Shown: piece after piece, positions 1 through 10,359 of the stretch
Position numbering within the stretch: the first letter of the stretch is position 1
Layout: the number at the start of each line of letters is the position of its first letter
NCBI GenBank assembly: GCA_030761205.1
Contig: JAULJL010000021.1
Coordinates: 12,009,160 to 12,073,159, forward strand
Source of the DNA: Fremontodendron californicum
Taxonomy: Eukaryota > Streptophyta > Magnoliopsida > Malvales > Malvaceae
DNA: 64,000 bases
Direction of reading: 5' to 3'
The notes under the pieces: generated by a model
The model's input: the letters and a program-made list of their open reading frames with translations, nothing else
The model's database searches: none
Told to the model about the DNA's origin: nothing
Position numbers and translations under genes: made by a program

Positions 1-337
1 TTGTTGTTGTTGTTGATTTCTGCATCGTGAAGTGCGTTGGCAAAGTGTGAGAAAGAGAGTGTGAAACGGACTTTACGTTAACAACCTTCCCAACTGGTTT
101 ACTCTCCATCTCTTCTAATTTTGCCTCTTTTCAGTTACATTTTTTTGGTTTTTTTTTTTTTTTTTTTGCCTTTTTCTCTTCTTTTTTTCTCTCCATTTCC
201 TCCATCTTTTTCCAACTAAGCCTATAAATAAATCAATAAATAATTATACTTCCTATATTAACTATTCAAAATCTTTGTAAAGCTCAAGAAAATCTTGGCC
301 TTACTAATTTACTCTTACTGTTCCATTGGATGTCCCT

Positions 338-420
338 TCACTATATATTGAAGCCCCCCACTTCCGCTCATTTGCTTCCTTCCTATCCCTTAACCCTATC
401 TTTCTCTCTTTCTCTCAAAC
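338..420 (+). promoter_or_regulatory. Probable core promoter of the ZAT5-like gene
   Basis: A TATA-like CTATATATTG lies near 340-349, about 110 bases before the start codon, followed by a pyrimidine-rich CTTTCTCTC patch near 400-418, as in many plant core promoters. A second TATA-like CTATAAATA at 222-230 is further away. The transcription start is inferred. Confidence 0.4.
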
Positions 421-453
421 TCTTTTTTTTTTTTTTGGTGGTGTTGGGGAAAA

Positions 454-1389
454 ATGGAAGCTCCGGAGGAAATTGCAATGGGGTCTAAAGATCATAGCAA
501 CATGGTTAAAGGGAAGCGAACCAAGCGTTTGAGGTCTCAATCACCAATCCCTTTTGCCATAACTTCGAATAATGGAGGCGAATTGGATGGGATTAATCCA
601 ATTGTAGTTTTTTCTTCATCTTGTTCTGAATATCAAGAGAGCGCCGCCGAGGAGGAAGAAGAAGAAGAAGACATGGCTAACTGCTTGATCCTCCTCGCGC
701 AAGGTCAATCAAGGGAATCGACAAAACAAGCAGATGAACATCACGATACGAGGATTTACAACAAATTTATTAGTAGAAAGTTTATGGAAGCAGCTTCGAA
801 CGGGACAGGCAAGGCTGGATACTATGTTTACGAGTGCAAAACTTGTAATAGAACGTTCCCTTCGTTCCAAGCCCTTGGTGGTCATAGGGCTAGTCATAAG
901 AAGCCTAAGGCGGTGGCTGCGGCGGCAGCCATGGCAGCAGCATCAGATGAAGAACAAGGACAAGGACAATTCGTCAAGACTAACAACATTTCATCTCTTT
1001 GTCTTCAATTGAGTAATCATAATAATAATAACAATAAGGCTAAGGTTCATGAATGCTCCATTTGTGGGGCGGAGTTTGCCTCTGGACAAGCTTTGGGTGG
1101 GCATATGAGAAGGCATAGAGGAGGGCCAATAGGTAGTAATATAGCTAACACAACCCTGTCATTGACAGCAGCCATGAAAATGGAATCGTCGCAGGAAACT
1201 AAGAAACCAAGAAATGTTTTGTCTTTAAACTTGGATCTCAATCTTCCAGCTCCGGAAGATGATCACCGGCCGGAATCTAAATTACCCTTTGCTTCCAAGC
1301 AACAACAAGAACAGCAGCAGCAACAACAAGAACAACAACAATCACCTCTTGTCTTCAACGCCCCCACTTTGGTGGATTGTCATTACTAA
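454..1389 (+). CDS. ZAT5-like: ZAT5-like C2H2 zinc-finger transcriptional repressor
   Basis: Intronless 311-residue protein of the plant C1-2i class, predicted to act in the nucleus as a stress-responsive transcriptional repressor. It shows a basic nuclear signal KGKRTKR (19-25), an acidic run (66-72), a leucine-rich L-box MANCLILLAQG (74-84), and two zinc fingers at 128-148 (C128, C131, H144, H148) and 201-221 (C201, C204, H217, H221). Both fingers carry the plant QALGGH core. An EAR repression motif LNLDLNLP lies near 258-265. Alanine, asparagine and glutamine homopolymer tracts separate the domains, and the C-terminal Gln tract is likely length-variable. The start at 454 is preferred over the in-frame ATG at 478 because ZAT5 relatives begin with M-E-A. 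Assignment to ZAT5 rather than another ZAT rests on the N-terminal boxes. Confidence 0.93.
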   Translation: MEAPEEIAMGSKDHSNMVKGKRTKRLRSQSPIPFAITSNNGGELDGINPIVVFSSSCSEYQESAAEEEEEEEDMANCLILLAQGQSRESTKQADEHHDTRIYNKFISRKFMEAASNGTGKAGYYVYECKTCNRTFPSFQALGGHRASHKKPKAVAAAAAMAAASDEEQGQGQFVKTNNISSLCLQLSNHNNNNNKAKVHECSICGAEFASGQALGGHMRRHRGGPIGSNIANTTLSLTAAMKMESSQETKKPRNVLSLNLDLNLPAPEDDHRPESKLPFASKQQQEQQQQQQEQQQSPLVFNAPTLVDCHY

Positions 1390-2105
1390 ACAAGGTTAAA
1401 GAATTTCTATTGTTTTTATTTTTATTTTTATTTTTTTACTTATACCTACATTTATATTATACAATTGATCCAAGCTAAATTGGGTTTTTGATTGTGTTTT
1501 TATAAGATTCTTTTGATTCATTTTTTTTTTTATATTGATCAAATGTTAATCATGTATATATATGAAATTGAAACTTGAATTCTTTGATGAAAAGCAATGA
1601 ATAATGTGTTATATTGAAAGGTATCTAAAGTGTTCATGTAAAATTTCATGATGGGTATCTTTTAATTTTTCTTTTTCAATTTGGTTTTTCTTCTTTTTCA
1701 GTGAGAGGGAATGTGATACACACTTGAGAGAGAGAGAAAGTTTAGGCTTGGATTTGTCACCACCACAACTAAATTAAAAGCCTGTGGCTTAGGTTTCATT
1801 TTATTCATTAATTTACAACAATGCTTCTCTCTCTCTCTCATGTTGGTGGTGACAAAAATAGAATAAAAAGTGTAGAAAAGACCAGTAAGGAAACTGCACT
1901 TCTCATATGAATCAACCTCTTGTCTTTTTTTCTATTTAAGTAACAAATATTATATATGCCTTTAAAAGATTTCCCAACTTAACTATTTTTGTTCTTTTCT
2001 TTTGCTTCCTCCACCTCTTTTGTTAGTTACTAGTATACTCAAAGACAACTCATCACCCCTTGGGAAAGTCATCCATTACATCTTGATTAAATTTATTAAT
2101 TTTGG

Positions 2106-2290
2106 ATACGACACGAAAAAAATAATTAAAATTTAATACAAAACACAACACAACACGAATACGACATAAATAAATAAACGTATCAAAATTTATATAATAT
2201 GTTAAAATTTATATAAATATATAATTTTTTAAACACAATTATGACACGAAAAATAATAAGAATACGATATGAATGCATAAATTTTCGAAT
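2106..2290 (-). repeat. Dispersed repeat, family C
   Basis: A block rich in ACACGA/ATACGACA words is the reverse complement of blocks at 4857-5055 and 60470-60635, with a fragment at 59785-59885. Shared landmarks are CGTGTT, TTTTAATTATTTTTC and a central ATATATTTATATAAATTTT. Ends and class are unclear. Confidence 0.6.
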
Positions 2291-2863
2291 CTATTCTTGA
2301 CCCACAAATCTTACGATGCATGTCTCCAATTTTTGGATATTCTGATTGACTGTGGATTTAATCTTTTTGCATTCACTATAATTTTCAATTACCATCAGCA
2401 CATTGATCTTAACTAATCTAGCTAGTAGTAGTTTAGATACAAATTTTATTTAAGTAAAAGTCAGTTATATAGTAGATCTTTTGATACAATCAATTGCAAA
2501 TATCTTTTCTTAAATAACTTACTCTCAGTTGTAATCAAGCAATTAAATAATGGCTTATTTTAATTATGATGATAGGCCATCAAGATAGGTATATATCTTA
2601 ATTACATGGGGTACATTAAGTCAATGGTTGCTTTCTTTTCAAGTATATAAAAAGTAACCCTTTCTCATTTTATAAATTTTATCTTATCCATCTCATAATT
2701 TGAATTCGAATTCGAAACCTTCAAAGTTCAGAATGATTTCTTAAATTATAATCTTCGAAGTGTCCCTTTTGGTAGAACTGCGAGTATTGGCTTATATCTA
2801 ATATTAATGTCTATTAATTAAGATAGCCTAATTTGATTTGGTAGTTTTGTAAGTATTTTATAA

Positions 2864-3267
2864 GCAATGTTAAAAAAAATCAAATCAGAGGTCGAACCGG
2901 TCAGACTTTCGATTTCTGATACATGACCGATTCAACAGGTTCAACCGGTTAGACCGGCCGGTTTGATAAAGTTTTTTTTTAATATTTAAATACTAAGTTT
3001 AATGTTAAATAAATATTAAATATAGTTAATAATTAACAAAAATATGCATTTGATTTAATGGTATGGTCTTTAATATAAAATTAAGAGGTTAAAGGTTCAA
3101 ATCGGTTCAAATCTCATTAATTTCAAATTAAATTTTGAAAAAAAATAAATATAAAACCAGTTTGATAAATTCTTGGTTTTAATATACTCGCCTGATCAGA
3201 CGGATCACTAATTCTCGATTCAACTGATCCGATCGGCAAATCTGATCCAATTTTTTAATCAATGTTT
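2864..3267. mobile_element. MITE family D (ACCGG-rich)
   Basis: About 400 bp with imperfect inverted ends: TTAAAAAAAATCAAATC at left, and TTAAAAAATTGGATC read inward from the right. The subterminal parts are rich in GAACCGGTT words and the core is AT-rich. Related copies lie at 17505-18230, 20217-20680 and 45701-46089. Confidence 0.65.
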
Positions 3268-4285
3268 ATAAGTTAGATCTTTGATTGAGAAAAAAAAAAA
3301 TCTTTGATAAACCATCAGGCTAAGCTACTAAAACTTGTGGTATGAGCTTGAATGTCAGCAAAAAGTTGGCAATAATATCCAATTAAGGTTTAATTGATGA
3401 AGAAGACAAATAGCCTTGTAGTCCTTGTTGTATTATGGCCTTTTTTTAAGCATCATTAGCTGTTCTTAAGTAAGAGTTTGGTGACTGTCTACCTCACACA
3501 CAAAAAAAAGAGAGAGAGAGAGAGAGAGGGATGCAATTATTTTTTTAGGTTGCTATTGACTGACTGTGCCAAGTTGAGCAGATGTGCTAATTTAGGGGTT
3601 TGAGTCAATTGTTTTTGCTAAATAAAAGATGCAAAGTTGTGAGGTTAAACTTTAAAGAATAATGTGCCAAGCTGTTTAGCTAGCTGTTTTAGAATATGGT
3701 CAATTCATGTTATAATTGTAATATATAATTATGGAAACTTAATTTTAACAAATTATTTAGAGATTTAGAAATCTGGGTTTTTAATTTAATCCTTAATTGG
3801 CTAAAAAAGAACTTGTTTAAGGGCGAATTTGACTAAATAATTTTGGATCTCAATTTATTGAATTAGCAATATTTCAGCTGCCAGGTCTAGTAAATTACTG
3901 AGTAAACGAGTCAACAACTTAATTGGAGGGAAAAAAAATAGATTAATATACATATGTTATCTACTTAATTTGTCATTTATAATGAAAAAAAAAACATGGT
4001 TTTATATATAGTCAGTTATGATAAATCCTCGAAAAATAACAAAATTTCAAGATCTTTGTATATTTACAAAGAAGATCAGAGTTTGAGAATAGAGGAAGAG
4101 ATTACAGATGTTAGGATTCAAATCCCAAATCTGCTGGATGTTATATCATTTAAGGATGACTGTATAAACTAATTGGACTAAGCCACATGAATTTGTATAT
4201 CAGATATCTTTGTTGTCTAGCACGTGAATATTCACGTTAATTAGTATGGGGAAGAGAATTTGGCCTAAACATACTACAAACCAAC

Positions 4286-4550
4286 TAGACTTGTCCAAGG
4301 GTCGGGCTACTCGCCCGGCCCGGCCCGGCCCAAATAGGGTCTAGCTACTCACCCGATCCGGCTCGAATTGGGTCGAGCCTGAATAAAAATTTTAGTAATT
4401 CAGGCTGATTCATTAAATAAATAAAAAAATTATTTAAATTTAATTATAAAATATATAAATATTAATATGAAATTGATTTTATATTATTTTAATATTTTGT
4501 GTACAGTAAAATAAACTTTCGAGCAGACCCAACCCGAGCTTGAGTAAGAA
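4286..4550. mobile_element. MITE family A, right end decayed
   Basis: It starts with TAGACTTGTCCAAGGGTCGG and has GGCCC-rich subterminal sequence and an AT core. This is the hAT-type family defined by better copies at 6365-6641, 16142-16448 and 46214-46324. The right terminus is not recognisable. Confidence 0.6.
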
Positions 4551-4856
4551 AATAAAAAAAGTCTTGGCATATATAGCAAAGAGAGTCAATAGTTTTGGCT
4601 CCTCTTAGAAGATGAGATTGACATTGGCATGAAACACTTGCAATTAGGTTAATTACCAGAGCATTAATTTTGGGATAAATTCATCTATAGTTGTTCAGTG
4701 ATATATCAGTTAGGGTAAAAGAAGGTGCAACCTCCCGACCAAAAATTAAAAGTTTGTCTTTGAAGGCTTCTAGAGTTTGTCATGAGCATGTTTAGTTTTT
4801 GTTCCATAAATTTCACGTGCCAATACTATATAGAAGTTTGAGGGAACTCATTGTAA

Positions 4857-5055
4857 TTTGTGTATTCGTATCGTGTTTGTGTTATTTTTTTATGTCATAA
4901 TCGTGTTTAAGGTTTTATATACTTATAAAAATTTTAACATGTTAATAATTCGTATTATATAGATTTTGACACATTCGTGTATTCATATCGTATTCGTGTT
5001 GTATCATGTTTTAATTATTTTTCTAATATCATATAATTATGTCGTGTCCAATATA
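4857..5055 (+). repeat. Dispersed repeat, family C
   Basis: It matches the reverse complement of 2106-2290 and the direct strand of 60470-60635, with CGTATCGTGTT near the left and TTTTAATTATTTTTCT near the right. It is followed by a short AT dinucleotide run. Confidence 0.6.
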
Positions 5056-5876
5056 TATATATATATATTGCCTGCCCCCTAAATTTTTTAAGGCTTTTCG
5101 TAAAATAAGGTAAAATTGTATTTGGCCCCTTCTAACTTTTTTAAAACTAAGGTAAATTATATTTGGCCCCTCCAAAAATTTTCAATTTGAGCCCTTTGTA
5201 AAATTTGTAATTTAATATAATAAGTTTGGTAACACTTTTAGTTTACATATCATTCATTATTATTAGCTATTTTATCTATCTTTTCAATCAATCAATTTGA
5301 TACATTTACGTTAATTATTGTGCTAATATTTTTCATTCTATGCTCATTAAAAAAAAAAGTTTACTATTACAATATTTAATACAAACTGTATATTACTTAT
5401 TTTACTTTTTTAAATGTATGTAATCTTATGTTTTTCTTTTGTAATATTAAATATTTCTATACATATTTTAATTACATTATAATTTCTTTGAAATTGAAAC
5501 TTCAATTTTTATTAAATTTTTTTACATATGCAACATGATTTATAATATTTGAAAATTAAAAAAATATATATTTTATTATGATTTTTATATATTGTTTGTA
5601 ATTTTAATATTATATATAATATTTAAATCTAATGTTTTCATAATAGAGCTGTTCATGAATTGAGTCAGACCAAACTCAAATAGCAAAAAAATTTGTTTGC
5701 CTAGCCCAATCTAGCCCGTATGGTCTTTGATGTCCTTTTTAATATTAAAAAAGTACATTTTATTTTCAAAGATATTTTATAATTAAAATTAAATTAAAAT
5801 ATATTACAATTAAAAAATAAATCTGAGTCGGGCTAAACTTTAAAAACTTATTTGGATCGGGCCATCGAACTAAACG

Positions 5877-5901
5877 AATATATATATATATATATATATA
5901 T
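5877..5901. repeat. (TA)n microsatellite
   Basis: Pure alternating TA of about 24 bases. Confidence 0.9.
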
Positions 5902-6050
5902 TCGGCTCCCTATTCCTGGTTTCGCCCTGCTTGGAAACCTAAAATGAAAGGGATTGCATGGATGATGAATGATGATGAATAATAATGTTGGAATCTCATG
6001 AATATTTGGTAGAATAAAGATGGAAATGAAAAAAGAGCAAATATAGTAAC

Positions 6051-6053
<3 letters not shown>

Positions 6054-6102
<49 letters not shown>

Positions 6103-6109
6103 GAGAGAG
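6054..6109. repeat. (GA)n microsatellite
   Basis: Nearly pure GA repeat of about 56 bases with one GG interruption. It creates a spurious Ser-Leu reading frame on the minus strand. Confidence 0.95.
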
Positions 6110-6364
6110 CAAACCATTTTCCACTAATTTAGGCCACTATCACATGAAAAGCCTTGCCTCCCATTATTACAATTTTGAAAACAAATTCTTAGGAAAGCAA
6201 AAGGATTACATTTATCAAACAAAAAAGAAAGAAAAGAAAAAGATTAGGAAAGGAAAGGTGCATGTCAAGAAAGGTTATCATATATGATAGGATGGCCTGT
6301 TCTATTCTTTAGCAATCACGTCTTCATGCATGTTAATTATTGCATCTATATATGTATTTGTGAG

Positions 6365-6641
6365 TAGATTTGTCTATGGGTCGAGTAGCCCGCTCGACCC
6401 GATTCATATTGGACCGGGCCTGAACATGATTTTTCATGATCCGAGTCGGTTCGACCCGGCCCGGATCACTGTTTAAATATTAAAATATTATTATTTTATT
6501 TAAATTTAATTATATAAATATTAATTAAAAAAATTAATTTTTTATTAATATATGAATAGTGATCTAAGCCAGCAGGCCGTCCCAGGCAAGAGTTTGATTT
6601 TTTTTCGGGCCGCGGCCCAGCCCGGCCCATGGACAGGTCTA
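6365..6641. mobile_element. MITE family A, intact, hAT-type
   Basis: 277-bp element from TAGATTTGTCTATGGGTCG to CCCATGGACAGGTCTA, with terminal inverted repeats of about 20 bp and an AT-rich centre. It is flanked by a perfect 8-bp direct repeat TTTGTGAG (6357-6364 and 6642-6649), the target-duplication size of hAT transposases. It encodes no transposase. Confidence 0.9.
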
Positions 6642-6697
6642 TTTGTGAGGTTTGGTTCATTGAACAAAAACTATGACACAAATGAAGTTGATAATAG

Positions 6698-6924
6698 GGT
6701 CGAGTTGAATCGCGATTTTTTTCCTTTTCAAAGATCGTTTCGGGCTGGGCTTTGTCCGGTCCTTAAACCCGTTTTACTATTTATAAATTATTAAAATATT
6801 AAAAAATATTTTTTATATTAACTTTAATATATATTCTAATTAAATTTAAATAAAAAATTTATTTAATGAATAGTAATTCGAACCAGGCTGGACTGGTTAC
6901 TCGATTCTTTATCAAGTATAGTTG

Positions 6925-6925
<1 letters not shown>
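6698..6925. mobile_element. Degenerate MITE family A copy
   Basis: GGGCTGGGC and TCCGGTCC words at left, AT core, and AATAGTAATTCG with CAGGCTGGACTGG at right match the family A interior. The termini have decayed. Confidence 0.5.

Positions 6926-6928
<3 letters not shown>

Positions 6929-6962
<34 letters not shown>
6929..6962. repeat. (TA)n microsatellite
   Basis: About 34 bases of pure TA. Confidence 0.95.
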
Positions 6963-6963
<1 letters not shown>

Positions 6964-7694
6964 TCCAAAAATTCACTTAAAGAGTAAATGTTTTCAACTA
7001 ATTTCCATCATCCATCATGTGAAAGTGAAATTCACTTATATTTATTTCATAAATGGATACCACATAGCATAAGATTTGATATTTTCCTTGGGATAAATTA
7101 TAAGTAATAATAAATCAAATGATACTAATTTAATTAATAAAATTATATAAAAATCAAAATAACAATAATAAATTTTCAAAAATTAAATGTTTAATTAAGG
7201 CTTCAATTTCATAATACCAACTACTTGAATTAAATAGTAGAATACTCAAACCTAACTCAATTCTCAATGGTAAACAAATCAAAGTAGAGTAATTAGCAAA
7301 TTTACGAGAAAAATATTAGTTAATGTATACTCTTACTTCTATTTAGAATTTTTATTTTGTAACTCTTAATTAACAAGAGATAGAATAAAATGTTATAAAT
7401 AGAAAATTATTAATTTTAAAACTTTTGTTAAAATTTACACTATATTTGGTCACTAGAAAGTTTTTCATGTTTTATATTCCAAAAAATAAATAATAAAACT
7501 AGATGAAAAATTAAATAAAAAAAATGGAATTTCAAATTAAATATGAATAGGACTTGCGTGTGCAACCAACTTTGCGTGAGCCTGGCCTTAAAAGGAGCTC
7601 TAAATGAACAAACGACATCGTTCATCGGTTCTTTTGAAGTTGGATTTTGCAAGAAAACGATACCGTTTACCTGGCCAATAAAAACTAATTGTAC
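6963..7694. other. Intergenic spacer, 3' flank of the tRNA
   Basis: AT-rich, with no gene visible. The last 150 bases are less AT-rich and hold two inverted motifs, AACGACATCGTT near 7612 and AACGATACCGTT near 7657. They lie downstream of the minus-strand tRNA. Confidence 0.6.
7680..7684 (-). terminator. RNA polymerase III terminator of tRNA-Ile
   Basis: Five T residues on the minus strand, 10 bases after the tRNA 3' end, as expected for Pol III termination. Confidence 0.8.
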
Positions 7695-7768
7695 TGGCCC
7701 ATGCAGGTTTCGAACCTGCGACCTTCGCGTTATTAGCACGACGCTCTAACCAACTGAGCTAATAGGCC
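7695..7768 (-). tRNA. tRNA-Ile (anticodon AAT)
   Basis: 74-nt cloverleaf read on the minus strand. The 7-bp acceptor stem GGCCTAT pairs with ATGGGCC with one G-T pair. The D arm holds box A (TAGCTCAGTTGG), the 5-bp anticodon stem TCGTG/CGCGA closes loop CTAATAA, and the T arm holds box B (GGTTCGAAACC). The anticodon AAT becomes IAU in the cell and reads Ile codons ATT, ATC and ATA. There is no intron and no encoded CCA, as expected for a nuclear plant tRNA. Confidence 0.97.
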
Positions 7769-8348
7769 GTTGAAATAAATTTAGATAATTTAAAATTAAT
7801 TCATGTTATCCTCGTTATTTCTTAAATGGACCAACTCAAATCCCTATTTCATTTTGCCATCATCCTGTTCTTACTAAAGAATTTTCTACCGCCTCAGCGA
7901 GAAGTTTCAAAAAATTTTGTAGAAAATATTCCTGAAAATCTGTAAAAAAAAAAATTTAACAAGAGATTATTAAAGCAATAAACGTGGCGTTAATTAATAA
8001 TTAATTTTCAAGTGAATTATCAAAACAGTCTGGCACTTAAAAATCAGATTTATGAAAGAGACCAATGGAAAAAATTTCAGCAAATTAACAGTTAACAAAA
8101 CTTATAAAATGGTTTTTGATCCGTTTCGATCAAAAAAAACTCTCGATTTTATTCATAAAAAACTCTATGTATCATAGCATATTCTCACGAGTTCTCAATG
8201 TTGGATCAGGGGCGTCACAGTATTTAAAGGGTTTTTCACAACAGTTTTTTAACATCTAATTGAAGTTCTTTGAGGCAGCCAAAAGCCATTGTTGTGCGAG
8301 TAGAATTATGAAAAAAAAATTCTATGACCATCTTCCAGCTGTTATAGT
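7769..8348. other. Spacer upstream of the tRNA
   Basis: AT-rich, with nothing recognisable as a gene or defined repeat. Confidence 0.5.
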
Positions 8349-8524
8349 CTATGTTACTCGGATTCAGATGTGAGTGTCGGATACGAATATGTGTTTGACA
8401 CGAATATGTTTAATTTTTTTTTTTTTAAATTTACATGTATTTAGAAGATTATATACCAATACTCATATTCGAAAATGTATTAAATACGAGTACTTAAAAA
8501 AAAAAAAAAAAAGTTAGCAAAATA
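8349..8524. mobile_element. MITE family B copy (right end diverged)
   Basis: It starts CTATGTTACTCGGATTC and continues with GAGTGTCGGATACGAATATG, the family signature. The right end degenerates after a poly(A) run. Family B is a hAT-type element defined by intact copies such as 42938-43120. Confidence 0.8.
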
Positions 8525-8689
8525 GGTTATAGTCATGCCTAGCTGTTTTAGAGCATTTTCAAGCTTTAGACTGCTGTTGCCTTTAGTTTTGCATCAAAAC
8601 CACAATGTCAAAAAAACAATTTTTTTTTTTTTTTTTAAATAACCACAATGTCAAGTTAAACATAAAAATAGATTTTCACAATATAAATT

Positions 8690-8845
8690 GTATTGCTACT
8701 TATTTTATCCGAACTTTTCATTTTTTAAATATATTTGTGTCTGACACATATTCATATATTGATATAATTCTTCAAATATATAGAAAAACTTTTTAAAAAA
8801 ATAAGTATACTTGTGCCGGACACATACGTATCTGATACTCACCCC
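8690..8845. mobile_element. MITE family B copy, inverted orientation, decayed
   Basis: CCGAACTTTTCATTTTTTAA, then GTGTCTGACACATATTC and CCGGACACATACGTATC, show the reverse orientation of family B. Its outer end is cut by the family A insertion at 8846. Confidence 0.7.
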
Positions 8846-9106
8846 TAGACTTGTCCATAGGTCGAGTTTCTTCTCTTACCCAAATCCGGCCCAAGCCGGG
8901 CCAGCCCATAAGCTCATTTTACTATTCATAAATATTTAAAAAAAAATTATTTTTTATATTAATATTTATATATTTTATAATTGAATTTAAATAAAAATAT
9001 TTTTTATTGAATAAACAGTAATTCGGACTGGACCAATCCTAATTGAAAAAACTCTATCCAAGTCCAATTCAATTCGGGCTGAGCCTATCATCCTTTGACA
9101 GATCTA
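8846..9106. mobile_element. MITE family A copy inserted beside a family B copy
   Basis: 261 bp from TAGACTTGTCCATAGGTCG to TTTGACAGATCTA. It is flanked by CTCACCCC (8838-8845) and CTCACCCT (9107-9114), a 7-of-8 target duplication. The duplicated bases belong to the end of family B, so the A element entered an existing B copy. Confidence 0.85.
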
Positions 9107-9227
9107 CTCACCCTGAGTCCGGATAACATATATTGCTACAAACTTCATTCCTAATATTTGCTTGCTTAAACCTCTTATTTTTAGTTGTAGTGATCAAAAC
9201 CATCTTTTTTTAAGTAACTTTAGAGAG

Positions 9228-9262
<35 letters not shown>

Positions 9263-9790
9263 GAAATTGTTGTGATTTTTCTTGGCTTTTCATCTTTGAA
9301 CTGATATCATTGTATGACTGTCTGAGTCTTCTTCATAACAGAAACTTTTGATATTACAAAATTGATGCAAAGACAGGTTTGAAAATAGATAGGAAAGCAG
9401 GGGAAGAACAGGGGAAAAGGCTTACGGAAATTAAAAGAGAAAAACCAGAGAGAAAACAGAGGAGAAATGAACAATTTCCAATAATCCAATAAGTTATCAA
9501 AATAAATAAATAAAAACCAAAGTATTTACATCATGCAATCCAAAATACCCTACTATAGAATATTAGATCTCAAATATAATTTCAATCAAGAATAAAACCC
9601 TAATAATGTCTCCTGCAGTTTCTGATTTATCTTCCATGGCTGACTTGAACCAACAGTTCCAAATCCCAAAACTCTTGCCGGCTATTGCCTTGTGATGCAA
9701 ACAATTGTAACAGTGTAGATCACAATAATGTGGAACCTATGAACATGCAAGGAGTGATTTTAAGCATTTTATAGATATTGGATTGAAATG
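9107..9790. other. Downstream flank of SKS copy A
   Basis: It holds a (TA)n tract (9230-9258) and otherwise less AT-rich, non-repetitive sequence. No coding frame is convincing. Confidence 0.4.
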
Positions 9791-9791
9791 A

Positions 9792-10141
9792 AACATTCAA
9801 ACAATGCATAGTAATGCACTGAAATGAATTATTACCTATGTTACCCGGATTCTTCATTTTCTCTAAAGTATCTGTGTCTGACACCTATGTCCGACATATA
9901 CTCGAACATGGGTATGAGAGTATGATCCTCAAAAAAAAATGAAAATGAACATTCAAACAATGCATAGTAATGCATTGAAATGAATCATTACCGATGTTAC
10001 CTGGATTCTTCATTTTCTTTAAAGTATTTGTGTCTGACACCTAGGTCCGACACATATTGGATATGGGTATGAGGGTATGAACAAACCCGTGTCAAACACA
10101 TATCCGTATCTAACACTCACCATCAAGTCCGGGTAACATAG
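9792..10141. repeat. Tandemly duplicated MITE family B block
   Basis: CATTCAAACAATGCATAGTA followed by an inverted family B segment occurs twice, at about 9792-9930 and 9951-10100. The second copy runs on to a full B end (GTCCGGGTAACATAG, ending 10141). The unit that duplicated was therefore flank plus MITE. Confidence 0.75.
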
Positions 10142-10333
10142 ATTATTACTAGTTAAAATTTTCCCTCACCATGTTAGTTGTTTGGTTTATGCACCACTAT
10201 TAGTAGTTGAAATGCACAATGTAGTTGTTTGGATGATGCACCCCAAATATATGAAAAAACTTAGAAAGATTGAGCATACCCGTGTTGGACACATATCCGT
10301 ATCCGACACTCACCATCATATCTGGATAACATA
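10142..10333. repeat. Duplicated 3' end of SKS copy A plus MITE B remnant
   Basis: 10132-10203 copies the last-exon region 10328-10400 (shared ATAGATTATTACTA, CACCATGTTAGTTGTTTGG and GCACCACTATTAGT). A right-hand fragment of family B follows at 10246-10333. Confidence 0.7.
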
Positions 10334-10359
10334 GATTATTACTAATTAAAATTTTTCAC

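Larger units (their letters stand above)
1390..4285. other. Intergenic spacer with repeats
   Basis: No gene is visible. The first 250 bases are T-rich and probably hold the 3' UTR and poly(A) sites of the zinc-finger gene. The rest is AT-rich, with a short GA microsatellite near 3511-3528 and two repeat copies listed separately. Confidence 0.7.
5056..6364. other. Intergenic spacer
   Basis: No gene is visible. A tandem pair of AAGGTAAA...TTTGGCCCCT segments lies at about 5107-5180. A fragment with family A-like GAACTGAGTC/GGGCTAAA words lies near 5645-5865. An AT microsatellite (5877-5901) and a GA microsatellite (6054-6109) are present. Confidence 0.6.

Noticed and set aside
5848..6117. Ser-Leu-rich minus-strand frame
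   Set aside because: Produced by the (GA)n microsatellite and AT repeat; no gene context.
6496..6794. Frames with GRAGPRPEK-like peptides on both strands (also near 24773, 46200 and 51012)
   Set aside because: They are translations of GGGCCGGG-rich MITE family A ends, repeated at many unrelated places.
7440..7749. Overlapping frames on both strands near 7.5 kb
   Set aside because: They overlap the tRNA-Ile gene and its flank; no homology to a protein family was recognised.
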